Shown in pieces: positions 13,021 to 23,984 of a stretch of 64,000 nucleotides of DNA. The notes under the pieces were generated by a model that worked only from the letters and a program-made list of their open reading frames with translations, made no database searches and was not told the origin of the DNA. The DNA comes from Serinus canaria (taxonomy: Eukaryota; Chordata; Aves; Passeriformes; Fringillidae), in contig NC_066316.1 in the NCBI RefSeq assembly GCF_022539315.1, positions 53,631,994 through 53,695,993 of the forward strand. Reading direction: 5' to 3'. Each line of letters begins with the position of its first letter. Position 1 is the stretch's first letter. The position numbers and the translations under genes were made by a program.

Positions 13021-16000
13021 AAAATGCAGGCACTGACAAGGCTTACCATTTGGCCTGATACCACAGCATCCATCTCTGAATGGAAGTTATTTATGCTCCC
13101 ACTGAATTATGGCTTGTATTCAAATATTGGCAAAGATGCAATGTATAAAAAGTGTAACATCTACAGTATGCTATGGTTGGCTACAGCTCTTGGGAATCTC
13201 TTAAGAGAGTCATTTTTCCTTCAGAAGCACAGCTCTCAGTCCAGGACTTAGGAGCGGATCCTTTTAATCTCAGACAAAAAGGTGCTACTGAAAAAAATTA
13301 CCAGAGAAGCAGATGTGTTCTTCAGCACACACATGTACAGTGCAAAGAACACCTTTCATAGTGCTGGCTAAACAGAAACTTCATTAATTAGAAAGAATTC
13401 TGACTTCCATAAAGTAAAACCAGGTTTAGCCTTTTTCTCCATCAGGAAAAGCAAATGAGCTGATGAGGATAATGAAATGCATCACATTGACAAATGAGTT
13501 CACCCTGGCAGAGAATTAAGCTCCTTTATAACTTAAAATAACAAAACTGCCCTCAGTACAGTGAGATGTTCCACAAACAATCAGTATGAGCACACGGAAC
13601 AATTGTCCTCCCAGTTAATTTGGCAGCAGTGGCATTGGTTTCTCAAGTTGGAAAGATATCTCCCGCGCTTCAACAAACTGGTGATCTGCAAGTTGTGAGT
13701 GAGAAAAAAAGAAATCTATCCTGTTGAAGGGCTGCAAGCAAGTGCTATAAAGTATGTTAAAAGGGTTCCTGTTACATTTAACTCAAAATTTAGGCTCCGT
13801 GTCAAATAACTTCTTACCAACTTGTGACAGAAGTGTTTCCACTAAGAAATATTCCAGTGGAAACAATTTGGTCATACACAGATAAACTTTAGTACCTGTG
13901 GAACAAACCTGTGTCATGGTGCTGCTACAGAAGCCAGGTGTGATGTACATTAGAGGAAAGAGAGGCTGTCTAGTGTCCATTGCTCAACTCAAAAGAAACT
14001 CAGAAAACAAACATAGATGGAGACCTAACACTTGGGAAATGTGTAAGTACACAGGCATTGTAAAAAACACACTACTGCTGAACCTAGTGTTATTTCATTC
14101 TACAGGCTGACTATACATATCAGTGCCCACATCCAGTGGCACTGCAGGCTGTAGAAGCTCTTCAATGGACTTTAATACCACAGACTATAACAGACTATAA
14201 AGTTACATAAATTTTTTTCCTTCTACCTCACTCTCTCCCACAAAATAATTTTTGGCTCATGAAGTTTCTACTCCCACTTTTCTGAGCACATTATTTTGAA
14301 CTCATGATACTTCACATGTAAATGCCCTATAAAATAAGCCCTATCAAAACATACAGAGACAACTTTTGAGTCACTCCTGAACATTACAAAAATTCATGAG
14401 CTCCCTAAATTGGAGAATTTGGCTTGGTACAGGATAGCAAACCAAAATGTTTGTTTCTTAAACTCCCAAGGCCCTCAGGTATATCCAAGTGTAATGCCTC
14501 TTAGGAATCTCATATCTTCAGGAAATGGGCAACCTAAAGACCAAAGTGCTTTTTTTGGTTGTGCTTTAACAAGTGAGAACGCAACTGAGATTTTGGATTT
14601 ATAAACATTTGGCTGATTTAATGGCACAGGGCCTTTCTGAAACAGAAGTTAAAATGACCTCTCATCCTTTTGTTCAATTCTTATATTTAGTTCATAGCAC
14701 TGTATGCAGTTCTCCACTCTTGTTGAGAGCTCAGATGGTTTTGTACACACTAAGGATGCATTTTATTGAATATCGATTGATGTGTTTTGCAATATACTTA
14801 TTCCTGGAGTAGATATAGCCTCTGAGAAACGAGGCTGCCATGGAAAACTGGAAGACTCACAAGGACTGTAGGCTGCATCTTTGAAAAGTGTTGCCATGGT
14901 TGCAATGGAGCGAACCTACTTCCTCTGGTTCTGCCACAGAACCTGGAGCCCTTGATGAGGTGGATTGTGCAACCAGCCAATCAAGGGGACATAAGGGTGT
15001 GGGAAACAGGAATATAACTACAGAGAGATTCAGGAGTCAATGGACAGGTGCCCCAAACTATGGTGCTGGCAATGCAGCCCCTTGAGAAAGGATGACCTCT
15101 CCTCTCAAACCGTGTGGCAAATATCTTCTGATAGGTGAAAAGTACTTGTATGAGTGTGTGTAGGAAAGTGTTAGCCTGACCATGACAAGGTCAGGAGTCA
15201 AAAATGTTAAGTGACAAATTAATGTTCTCATGGCAAAATGTAGTAAGGGAAAATTTGCTTAAGTGGTGTGGAAAGATATAAGAGGGTGTTTGTCAGTGAT
15301 GGAAAATAAGAAAAGACAAAGTAATCTTTCGATAAACAATTATCTCTTCCTCTTGGTAGATTCTGTATGAATAGGTCTGTGAAAAAAAGAGACTGAAAAA
15401 CTCCTGAAGATCTCTCCCATGGCAAACTGTGAAAAGCTACGGCATGCTGTACACATCTAGAGAAAATGGCATCTCTCTTGTAGTATAACACAGCTTTCTA
15501 CTGAGATACTGGCCTGTAAAAATCATAAGTGACTTATTTTTACAGAAATCATTCAGACAAAAACATATACTCAGAAGCCAAAACTACAGTCCCTCAAAGC
15601 AAGGGGGGATAAGAATAAATACACACCTTGGTTCTGCAGAGAGAACCACCATGACTCTGTAAGTGTAAATAGCGTAAGCAGTAGGTAATAATGCTTGTTT
15701 GTCTCACCTTAAAATATAGTGGAGAGATCAGAGCAGAGGAACAGGTAGTTGTGTAAGCTGCACAAGTCTTTTTATTTGTGTCTTATATTAAGTATTGCCA
15801 GGCTATAAAGAATCAGGGACACAAGTATCAAGAGAGCAAAAATAAAACAATACTAATGATGGACATAATAACATATTTATGTTTCTTTTCCTTTTGGTTC
15901 AGAGCTGCTACAGCACACAACATAAGTTTCTGCTGAATTCAGAGGACCAGAAACGGACGTTTTCCTTTTAGATGAAAGCCAAAATTCTTACTTGACTTGC

Positions 16001-16690
16001 ATAACTGGAACTTTACAGAATTTCTACCACAGAACATCAGTTCACCAACAATCATGACAGCTGACAACACTGTATTACAAAAACTACATTTAGGGAACAA
16101 GGAAAAATTGCGCACTGGTGTAAATCACAGCTACACCTTGTTCAAAAAGAGCCACATGCTCAATGTCAAAAATGGGCAGAACTCCAAGTAAGATGTGTAC
16201 TTGTCAATTAGTGGCTGAAATTTAATCTGTAAGGGAAGAAACATATTGCACATGGGAGAAGAGAGCTCAGGGAGGGGTAATATCCAGACACAAAAAAATA
16301 TCTCCAATTTCATTGAAATCCCCAAAGAGGTAATGGCTAGTGATAGTGGTGACTATCGATGGACAGCTTTTGGCTGGCTCACGTGAAATGACATTGGCAG
16401 AACATAGCCAGGTCTTAACTCTGCCGAACTGACAGGCTGGTTCGTGCAGGATCCCAGCCTGAGCAGGCTCAGGCGAGTTTCATGGCATTTAGGGGAACAT
16501 TTGTGTGCACTTTAGGAAAGGAGCTCAAGGCTGCCAAGAGCAGGCACTGCCTCAGCCCCCACTCGTGAGTAAGGGTCTGTGGGATATCTAAAGTGGGGGG
16601 CCATGGGGTACCATGGCTCTTGGTACCCAGCACTCCTGAGGCAGCACAGCCTGTGCCCAGGCCAACCTGTTCATCTAGAGAAAACTGAGA
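13021..16690. other. Unique non-coding DNA, no gene recognised
   Basis: No supported gene. A 10-bp direct duplication (CAGACTATAA twice) lies near 14182-14202. An RFX-like half site (GTTGCCATGG) occurs near 14890 and lacks the proper second half. The stretch 14820-15200 has a mixed, higher-GC texture, but I could not assign it to a transposon family. Confidence 0.55.
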
Positions 16691-16704
16691 GGGGAGCACA
16701 TTAA

Positions 16705-17055
16705 TGTGTAAAAATACCTAAAGGTGTGTGGGGGGAAGTGTACAAGAAACTGGAGCCAGGCTCTTGCTGTTGGTGCTAACCATTAGGACACAAGGAGCAA
16801 TGGGCAGAAACTGATGCGCAGAAGTTCCACATGAATGTGAGGAAAGTTCATTACTGTGTGGGTGATGGTGCACCGGAACAGATTGCCCAGAGAGGTTGTG
16901 GAGTCTCCTTCACTGGAGATATTCAAGAATCATCTGAAGGCAATCCTGTGCCCTGTGCTCTAGGAGGACCCAGCTTAGGCAGGGAGGTTGGAGCAGATGA
17001 CCCACTGTGGTCCCTTCCAACCTTACCTATTATGTGGTTCTGTGATCCTTTATGC
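16705..17055 (+). mobile_element. CR1 LINE, 5'-truncated 3' end
   Basis: Matches the 3' end of avian CR1 retrotransposons. In order it has the 'gccaggctctt' block near 16755, the 'aactgatgcgcagaagttccac' block at 16809-16830, the 'gattgcccagagaggttgtgg' block near 16880, 'ggagatattcaagaa' at 16915-16929 and 'ggtcccttccaacctta' near 17010. It ends in the degenerate ATTCTGTGATT-type tail. CR1 copies are usually truncated at the 5' end during reverse transcription, which explains the roughly 350-bp length. The tail points right, so the element is on the plus strand. It lies about 100 bp left of the CpG island. Confidence 0.93.
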
Positions 17056-17149
17056 AGCACAAAATTTGATTTCTCTGTTCCTGTTTTACACCTCCTTGGC
17101 CTTTCGTACCAAACCGACACAGATATTTTACTTCAGAGATGCTGAAGAC

Positions 17150-17760
17150 AGGTGAAGTGAGGGGACACGGCCTACCGGGGATGGTACCGGAGCCCCGTGA
17201 CGGGCTCGGCTGGAGAGGCCGCAGCTTTCAGAAGTTGGACCCGGCGATGGGACGCTACGAGCCGCCCTCGACCCCAGGGAGGAGCGCTCCCGGCTGAACC
17301 TACGCCTCCTCCTGACGCCAGCGAGGCAGCCGAATGTGAACCCTCACCCCCCACCTCGTCGCCGCTCCGGAGCTCCAGGCCGGGTTTTGCGGGCGGCCGC
17401 GCCCCGGCGGCCGAGGCCGCGCTCCCCGCGGCAGAACGAGCAAAGCGCGGCTGGGGCGCGGCGGTGCCTGCGCCGGGCCGGGCTCGGGAGGGGGCAGGGA
17501 GCGCCCAGCGGGAGCCGGGGCACGGGGACGGTGTCCTGGGCCCGTGTCCCCCGCGGCAGCGAGCAGCATTCCGGGGTCGGAGCCGGCTCCCCGCGCTGGG
17601 CCCGGGGCTGTTCCGCCCCTCCCGCCGCTGCTGGCGGCCGTGGGCGCTCGGGCTCCTGGCGGAGCGACCCGGAGCCGGTCCCGGGTCCCGCGGGCTGTTC
17701 CCGCATATTGTTTCCCGGAGAAGTGCCGGGAGGCGGGGGGGGGGGCGGGAAGGGGGATCT
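17150..17760. promoter_or_regulatory. Strong CpG island, probable promoter or first exon
   Basis: About 600 bp of very high GC with CG dinucleotides every few bases, in sharp contrast to the CpG-poor flanks. It contains several GGGCGG/CCGCCC-like GC boxes and NotI-like GCGGCCGC near 17392. No TATA box was seen. Four long frames (about 180-234 codons) run through it on both strands. They are arginine-, proline-, alanine- and glycine-rich and exist because GC-rich DNA rarely forms stop codons, so I do not call them genes. Islands of this kind usually mark a constitutive or developmental promoter. Transcription direction is unclear. A consensus splice donor GTGAGT at 18046 would suit a plus-strand first exon, but the transcript could equally run the other way. 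Confidence 0.8.
17728..17756 (+). repeat. G-quadruplex-forming tract at island edge
   Basis: Four guanine runs separated by short loops: GGG, an uninterrupted run of 11 G at 17735-17745, GGG and GGGGG. It lies at the right boundary of the CpG island. G-quadruplex motifs near transcription starts are common in vertebrates. Confidence 0.7.
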
Positions 17761-17775
17761 GCCTGCAGTTGCTCC

Positions 17776-17781
17776 ACGTGC
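17776..17781. promoter_or_regulatory. E-box CACGTG
   Basis: Perfect palindromic CACGTG, the site for bHLH-zipper factors such as MYC/MAX, USF or MITF. It lies just outside the CpG island and 27 bp left of a perfect CRE. A 6-bp motif is weak alone; position beside the island makes it plausible. Confidence 0.4.
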
Positions 17782-17808
17782 ATCAATAGTTGTCAGTAAC
17801 ATCAAACT

Positions 17809-17816
17809 GACGTCAT
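17809..17816. promoter_or_regulatory. Full CRE TGACGTCA
   Basis: Perfect palindromic cAMP response element, bound by CREB/ATF family dimers. Full CREs within a few hundred bp of a CpG island are typical of CREB-responsive promoters. It suggests activity- or hormone-responsive transcription, but this is inferred from the motif only. Confidence 0.5.
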
Positions 17817-18034
17817 CCTCGGGTAAAAAGATCTCTCTTTTGTTCTCGTTCCCTCCCACCACTTCTTCCCCCCAAGCCCCCCTCCCCCCCACGCTTAAAA
17901 ATCAAAAGCCAGAACATTTGCAAAAAATAAAAATAATAAGAACTCCTCTCCCCCACGTTAATTGCAATGCAAAGGGAGATGTTGCATTACGGATCCTGCC
18001 TGGGCTGTGCTGGGCTCTAATGAATGCGCCGAGC

Positions 18035-18053
18035 CTTTGATCTGGGTGAGTCA
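18035..18053. promoter_or_regulatory. TCF/LEF-type and AP-1 sites, overlapping a splice donor
   Basis: CTTTGATC at 18035-18042 fits the TCF/LEF consensus. TGAGTCA at 18047-18053 is a perfect AP-1 site. The same bases contain a strong donor sequence (GG/GTGAGT, GT at 18046-18047). These are alternative readings: an exon end, an enhancer cluster, or both. A second TGAGTCA lies at 18815-18821. Confidence 0.35.
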
Positions 18054-18059
18054 GTTGGG

Positions 18060-19510
18060 TTCAGTTGTGCCGGAAGGTTAGTTGCACATCCTGGCTGATC
18101 TGAAATTCGATCAGCAGAGGGGGCAAAGAAAAAGAAAAGCATTTTAATGGGAATCAATAGAGGATCACAGGGTCCTGGAAGGAAATAGGTGTTGATTAAA
18201 GATGTGTGGGTTTTGTTAGCGTTTTTCTTTTTGTTTTTTCTTTTTTTTCTTCTTTTTTTTTTTCTTTTCTTCCATGTACACGACTTGTTTAAAAATAAAT
18301 AAACACCAAAAGCAGCCCGGCAGAAACGAGGGAGGGCAGACTGGAAAACAGCTTTCCCAATCACCCGTGTGTTTGTGTTCCAGGGAGGCAGTCAGCAGAC
18401 CGGGAGTTTGTGCAATGCTTCAAGCTACAGCGCGCAAATTTAAAGCAGTAGGCTCCAAAGGATAGCTCCGGTTCTCACTGCACTGCATTTCTGTGCCTGA
18501 GCTGTTTACTAGTGCATTATTAAATAAGCCCAAAACACTCGCTCCTCTCCCCACAAGCCAGCTTGTTTTTTCTCCCTCCCACTTCACCTCCCCCCCTTTC
18601 CTGCCTGCTGCCGAGCCACAGGGATTCGAGATGCTCGACATGAAGGTGCAGACCTGTTTAGTTGCAGTCACAGGTTTCAAAGCTAAACTTTCTAGGCACG
18701 TTTCCACTGTTTAGGAAATGCTGAGCTGGAAGGTTCTGTCTGTATATGTTGCCTGACTTTACGTGAAAAAGGGAATTACAGTTGTGTTGAACATTTTTTT
18801 CATTCAGAAGGGGGTGAGTCAACTTCCTACACAAAGGCTTGAATCACCCACCCTGCACATTGCAATAAAATCCAGACTCTCTTCCATTCATGTACTCCTG
18901 TACACATGCACATGCAAAAATGGGGGTTGCAGTTGAAGAACTGGGAGAAGTTGCTGCTGAAAGGCTGAACATTCCTGGCATGATTATATGCTGGCTGTCA
19001 TCATTGAAGCAAGGCATTGCTGCACCATGATGGTCATGTTTTTATCCACATGGGAAACCTTCCGATCAGTTCGAGTTTCTTGTTGAGTTGCCATTTCTTC
19101 TGGTTTTGCGTTCTGGCGTGGCTCTCCCTACCTGCTGCTAAAGATTTCAACATAAATGTTGCTGTCCACATAAATGTTGCTGTTAATGGCATTGCAGTGG
19201 TGTGTCCAAGTCCATGTAGAGCATAAATTTATGCAGGTACTCATTAAAATGCAGCTTTTCAAATGGGGACTCTGAGTAGGAGGAAGGACCTCCCAGATGT
19301 AAGGCCAAAGAGGTTTCCTGCCTCCCAGATAATCATAGGCCGTGCTGTCTCACCATGGTGGTGTTTGAACATCCTTATCAACAGCTGAATTGTGGTTGCA
19401 GTGAGGATTTCCATTCTGAGTAAGAAATAGAAAACACTTGTTCTACTTTTATAGTTTTTGCCCGGTGTTTGTTTAAACTAAAAATGTTTTGGGGCACATT
19501 TTTGGATATT
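18060..19510. other. Shelf downstream of the CpG island, no coding exon seen
   Basis: A long T-rich tract lies at 18218-18272 and pyrimidine-rich DNA at 18540-18610. Near 18631 there is a short open frame starting ATGCTCGACATG with a donor-like ACAG/GT about 45 bases later. It resembles no protein I know, so I do not call it. At 19151-19183 a 15-bp sequence (CATAAATGTTGCTGT) is repeated with an 18-bp offset. Beyond that the sequence is unremarkable. Confidence 0.5.
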
Positions 19511-19513
19511 CTG

Positions 19514-19546
19514 GCAAATACTGATCATAATTTGATCAGTATTTGC
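19514..19546. repeat. Perfect 14-bp inverted repeat (hairpin)
   Basis: Arms GCAAATACTGATCA (19514-19527) and its exact reverse complement (19533-19546) flank a 5-base loop, TAATT. There is no following T-run and no gene beside it. Arms this long with so short a loop are unlikely by chance. A template-switch mutation is a likely origin. Confidence 0.9.
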
Positions 19547-19612
19547 TCCAATTTTTATATATATTTGATCCAATTTTTATATATATTAAAATTATATATA
19601 TATTTATATTGT
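19547..19612. repeat. AT-rich duplication and TA microsatellite
   Basis: The block TCCAATTTTTATATATATT occurs twice with an offset of about 21 bp and is followed by further TA repeats. It directly abuts the hairpin on its left. Together they form an AT-rich segment with strong secondary-structure potential. Confidence 0.8.
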
Positions 19613-20680
19613 TAGTCAATGTTTATTTCAGTGATCCTTGAAGAAAATAGTTTCAAATTTCTTTGAGAAGAAAGGCAGTGTTAGATAACATGACCACACG
19701 ACCAGTTATATACATTTTATAATAGTATGAGGATTTCTTCTCCTATGAGACTTAATTAATTTGTTTTAAAATTATGATGACAATGATAATAAATTCTCTG
19801 TTTGCTGCAGGACAAAATGCAATAGAAAATAGGGTATGACAAGTGCCATTGTCACTCACCATCCTGTGAACACATGGAAGACAATGGAAGGTCAACTACC
19901 TAAATAAGGTATATACCTCTTCTAGGTTTGTGCTCATGGAAGGTATCAGATTAACAGCCTAGGAGAATGAAGAGCTTTCTTTATTGTCAGAACTGGTACA
20001 ATAATGGGATCTTTCCCACACCTTACTTTACTCGTCACTGCCTCAAACCATTTTTTGGAATAGACCACAATTACACCCGGAACCTGCATAGACTTGTGTT
20101 CTTAAATTTATTTGTAGAGCTAAGTCATTTGTACAAAGAGGCTGTGGAGACCTGAGAGGCTGTGGAGGCTGAGCTATCTGCTGAGAATGCTAAGAAAGTT
20201 GTGAATTATTCAATTTTTATGTGGATACTTGTGAAATACCACTGGAACATTTCATATAAGCCAACATTCAGCAGATTACCTGCATCCATTCTGGCCTAGA
20301 TTTGATCTATGAATGAATGGCTCTCAAGCCCTTAAAAATGCCCTGGGCAATCCTGTTCTATTATCTCCACCATTGTTTTTCCATCCAGATACCAGAGGGA
20401 TGAGCACAATCAGCAGAGAAAATGAAAATCAAATTGCCTACCAAGAGCTGACCATATGGGGCAGCTGGTTGCTGCTTCCCAACCCCCTGCCTGATGTCTC
20501 TTCCCTGCCTCTGATGATCTGCTACTGAGTGCTAGTCAGTCCCCGTCACCCCTTCCAAATCTGTTTTTATGCTGTAGACAAGCAAATTTCCTCAGGTTTT
20601 GTATTTTCTGAGAATGTATCCTCTTTTCCCTCCAGTTTTCTTGTTTCTCTGCAGACTAAAACTGTTTGGTGTGCTCTGCT
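19613..20680. other. Unique non-coding DNA, no gene recognised
   Basis: No gene, RNA gene or recognisable transposon seen. Open frames are all short (about 60-70 codons) and do not look protein-like. Confidence 0.55.
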
Positions 20681-20706
20681 CCCCCCCCCCACCCCCCCCC
20701 CCCCCC
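20681..20706. repeat. Poly-C tract
   Basis: Ten C, one A, then fifteen C. Homopolymer tracts of this length are polymorphic and prone to sequencing error, so the exact length should not be trusted. Confidence 0.9.
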
Positions 20707-20929
20707 GCCTACTTCTGCTCCTTTGAATATGAGCACTGGGCCTAGAAATAAGGAAAGGAGGCCAAGAGGAAAATGTGTCTCACTGAGACTTGCCAGATAT
20801 CCAAGTTGCATGTGGAGAGACTGAGTTTCAGCTCATGTGTCTGGCTCGGACAGCAGCGTAGACCATCAAACATCCTGTTGTCTGTCTTGCACTGTCCCGA
20901 CAGAACAACTCCTCACACTGATACCTGGA

Positions 20930-20957
20930 GGGGCTGGCGGGGGGGGGAAGGGAGGGG
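20930..20957 (+). repeat. G-quadruplex-forming tract
   Basis: Guanine runs of 4, 9, 3 and 4 separated by loops of 5, 2 and 1 bases satisfy the usual four-run quadruplex pattern. There is no gene context. Confidence 0.7.
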
Positions 20958-21211
20958 TTGGAGTAGTTGGGGTTACTGCCATGTTGAGCTGAGGCAAATC
21001 TGGTGGGTTATTGGTGATTTCTGTGCCCAGGGAGGCATTTCATGCTACACCATGAGAATGAGGATACTGGGAGGAGGAGAGGTGTCTGCAATCAAATGCT
21101 ATCATGTCATATAGAGGAGCACAGTGCAAGTTTCCTCCTGCCAGCTTGTCCCCTTAGAGTCTCTGGCCCTTGGCTTCTGCAGGGTTCTACAACAGCGATT
21201 GGTGCTAAGTT

Positions 21212-21264
21212 GTTATTATTAGTAATAGTATTAGTATTTATTAGTATTATTAGTATTATTATTT
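21212..21264. repeat. Imperfect TTA/AGT trinucleotide repeat
   Basis: About 50 bases of interleaved ATT, AGT and ATA trinucleotides. This is a decayed trinucleotide microsatellite. Confidence 0.8.
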
Positions 21265-23405
21265 TGTTGCTTCATGGCAGTTCACGCAGCCCAGTAAAAA
21301 CTGGATCCCACTGTGGTTGTCACTGTGTAAACTGTGGTACTGTGTCCTGCCACCCGAGGAATTTGCAGTCTAAATAGGCATGGACAACAAGGGGAGACAG
21401 AGGCATACAGGAAAAAAACCCAACCAACTACTGAAAAAGTATCCCCATGTGTTGACTTACAGGCTGACTGTTTTTTGACAGTTCCAAAATAGGTACAGTT
21501 TAAAATACCTGTGTTGCTAGATAAAAACACTCTCGTCCCCCAGGCAGATTAACAAAAATTAACAGAAAAAGTGCCGAGGTGTGTCTGCCACAGTACCTTA
21601 ACACATTTCTCTGCTTCATTGTTCTCAGTCTTTGTTCTCAGATCGTGGAGCACACAGATTGTGTAATACCTCTATTCTGGGACACCTAGGTTAGCACAGT
21701 TACTCTCAGCGGGGTGAAGGAGGAACTCTGCGGTAGCTTTAGCTGAAAGTGTTTTACTTCTTGTGGTTTGTGCCCTGACTTTCAGTAATCTTGAGAATTT
21801 GAGGACATGTATACATTTATCAGTCTGACAGTTTTGAAAATGCAAGTGTTCTAAATGTTAATAATTTTTTTTATGTATGTGTTTGATCTGTAATTTATTT
21901 TGTAGAATAGAAATATTTTTACAGCACTTGCCATACAAGCACCACCTCATTCTACTGACTGTGGATAGGAGATAGCTGATAGCAGCATGTGCTTCCGTGC
22001 AAAAAGAGAAGGAAAAAAATAAACCTGCTATTACATTAATAGCATCCTGTGACAGAGTCATAAAAAGTTTGTGCATTGGCTCAGCGCCTCTCTGCCTGGA
22101 GTGTCAAGGCTCCTGGTTTCTCCTGTGCTTTGGTGGGGAAGCCGTGGAGAGACAGAAGAGCAATTCCAGATTCTGTGCTGCGAATGCTTTCCTTTCCCAC
22201 CGGCTGGCTACATTCATGCGTGCAGAGCTTCTGATTAGATCTGCTGTTTTGCCTATGGCAATCTTCACTGCAAACGTCCTTTGTCTATACATCATTTGAG
22301 CATCTATACATGATAAGATTGCCACCTTTTATTATAGTAAAAACAGGAGTTTTCTTCTCAATAAGCTTTGCTCCTTCCTCAGCTCTCCAACCACCCCGAG
22401 GGGAAGTGAGAAGGACAGGAAAACTTTGAAAAACTTTTCACCTCTTTGTTCTCCTTGGAAGAATGTGGGAAGATTTTTGTAAAATCAAAGGTAGACATTC
22501 GTAAAAGGGGACTTGCCTGGGTGGCATGAAAGTGGGAAACATGATAAAGTAGGTACATGTAAATACACACAAATTAATTAACTGATAAATTCACTTTTTT
22601 TTTCTTCAAGGAAAATGATATCCATGTATTTCTTAGCTTACACCTCACTTTCAGTCTTTGTTTCCCCTGTTACTTTTAACACCAGGGTCTTGGAGCATTA
22701 CAATGCCTTCAGTATTAAAATCTTCCTTTTTCAGTGTGAATAAATTTGTACTGTAACTAGGCGAGTTCTAGTATATTACATGAGAATGAATAAAGATATT
22801 AGCATACAGAAAATTGAAAAGAGAAAAGCAGTAGACTTGAATAAGCAAATAAGTAACTTAATCACATTTTCCTTTGAATGTACAAAATATACTGAGGATC
22901 GCATCACTAAAAACCACGTCTGCTGAAAAAGAAGTGGGTTTTATATAAAAACAGATCACGCATCTGTTTATCTCTCAATACTTTAAATAGTCAATGTATG
23001 CAGTCACTTTGCTTTTACTCTACAATTAGACTTTGGACTAGGACAGAAGTATATGTGATATGGATTTCCTTGAGAAATACTGCTGTATGTCAGAAGTAAA
23101 CTCTTAGGCCCGGTAGTTCAGCTTCCTGTGAGTTCACAGTTGTTCTCTACGCTTTGCCATTGAGTGCTTTACCTGCTCAAGTAATGCTCTTTTTGGTGGG
23201 ACTTCATCATTCATTCTTCATTTGAAAATTACCTGCTAGACAGAGTCATGTGGTTTCCGAGAAATTCTCGGATACTTTGTCCAAATTTTGTTCTTCTTTA
23301 CATTTAGCTGTACCCACTGCATGTTAGCATCCGAGAAATTCCTTTCCATTCTCTCTGTTCATCACTCATATATTTCTAGACAGTGGGTGTTTTGCCCCTA
23401 TTTCA
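21265..23405. other. Unique non-coding DNA, no gene recognised
   Basis: Mostly AT-leaning, high-complexity sequence. The stretch 22080-22330 is open on both strands and could be a conserved element, but nothing marks it as coding. Near its right end, CCGAGAAATTC occurs twice (23257 and 23331). The first copy lies in TTCCGAGAA, which fits the STAT pattern TTCNNNGAA. Confidence 0.5.
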
Positions 23406-23954
23406 TGGTTTAACCTGACAAGCAGCTACACACTAGACAGCCATTCACTCACTCCCCCTCTCCCAGCAGGATGGGGGAGACAATTTGAAAAAAAGTCCAG
23501 TTCTTGGGTTTAGATAAAGACAGTTAAATAGGACAGAAAAGGATGGAAAATAATATTATTGTTAATAACAGAATTAGAATATATAGGTGATGCACAATGT
23601 GGTTGTTCACTGTGCACTGACGAGTTCTGGAGCAGTGGCCCCCAGCTATCTTTCCCCCTAGTTTATGGCACCATATGGTTTGGAATATCCCCCCTAGCAT
23701 GACACCATATGGTTTGGAATATCCCTTTGTCCAGTTGGGGTCAGCTGTCCTGGCTGCAACCCTTCCTAACTTCTTGTGCACCCCACCCTACTAACTTGCT
23801 GGCAGGGCAGCATGAGATGGAAAAGTCCTTGACCACTGTTTGGCAACAGCTGAAACACCAGTGTGTTACTGACATGATTGTCCTAAATCCAAAACACAGG
23901 ACTACTCCAGGTGCTGGTAAGAAAATTAACTCTATCCCAACTAATGCCAGGATA
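23406..23954 (-). mobile_element. Solo LTR of an avian endogenous retrovirus
   Basis: The sequence matches a widespread bird LTR family whose 5' end reads TG(T)CCTGG...CTGGGATAGAGTTAATTTTCTT. Here that end is on the minus strand at about 23954, and the other end (TGGTTTAACC in plus reading) is at 23406, giving about 549 bp. Internal landmarks in plus reading are 'gacagttaaataggacag' near 23519, 'gtgatgcacaatg' near 23587, 'ggtcagctgtcctggctg' near 23739 and 'ctaaatccaaaacacag' near 23883. No retroviral internal region or second LTR is present, so this is a recombined solo LTR. I cannot see a clean target-site duplication (left flank TTTCA, right flank ACTTG). The ERV class is not assignable from the LTR alone. 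Confidence 0.88.
23669..23725. repeat. 23-bp direct repeat inside the LTR
   Basis: CACCATATGGTTTGGAATAT, followed by CCC, occurs at 23669-23691 and again at 23703-23725, an offset of 34 bp. In related copies I recall this block once, next to the LTR promoter region, so this copy carries a local tandem duplication. Confidence 0.85.
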
Positions 23955-23984
23955 ACTTGTTACCTAGAGTAATAAATCAAGCCC

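Noticed and set aside
17172..18040. Several frames of 180-234 codons on both strands in the CpG island
   Set aside because: They overlap in several frames, have repetitive R/P/A/G composition and exist because GC-rich DNA has few stop codons. No domain is recognisable.
18108..18126. CAGCAGAGGGGGCA as a CTCF site
   Set aside because: It has an extra G relative to the core consensus spacing; too weak without binding data.
18631..18714. Short frame beginning ATGCTCGACATG with a nearby GT, as a possible first coding exon
   Set aside because: The predicted peptide matches no protein I know and the context is weak; a coding call would be speculation.
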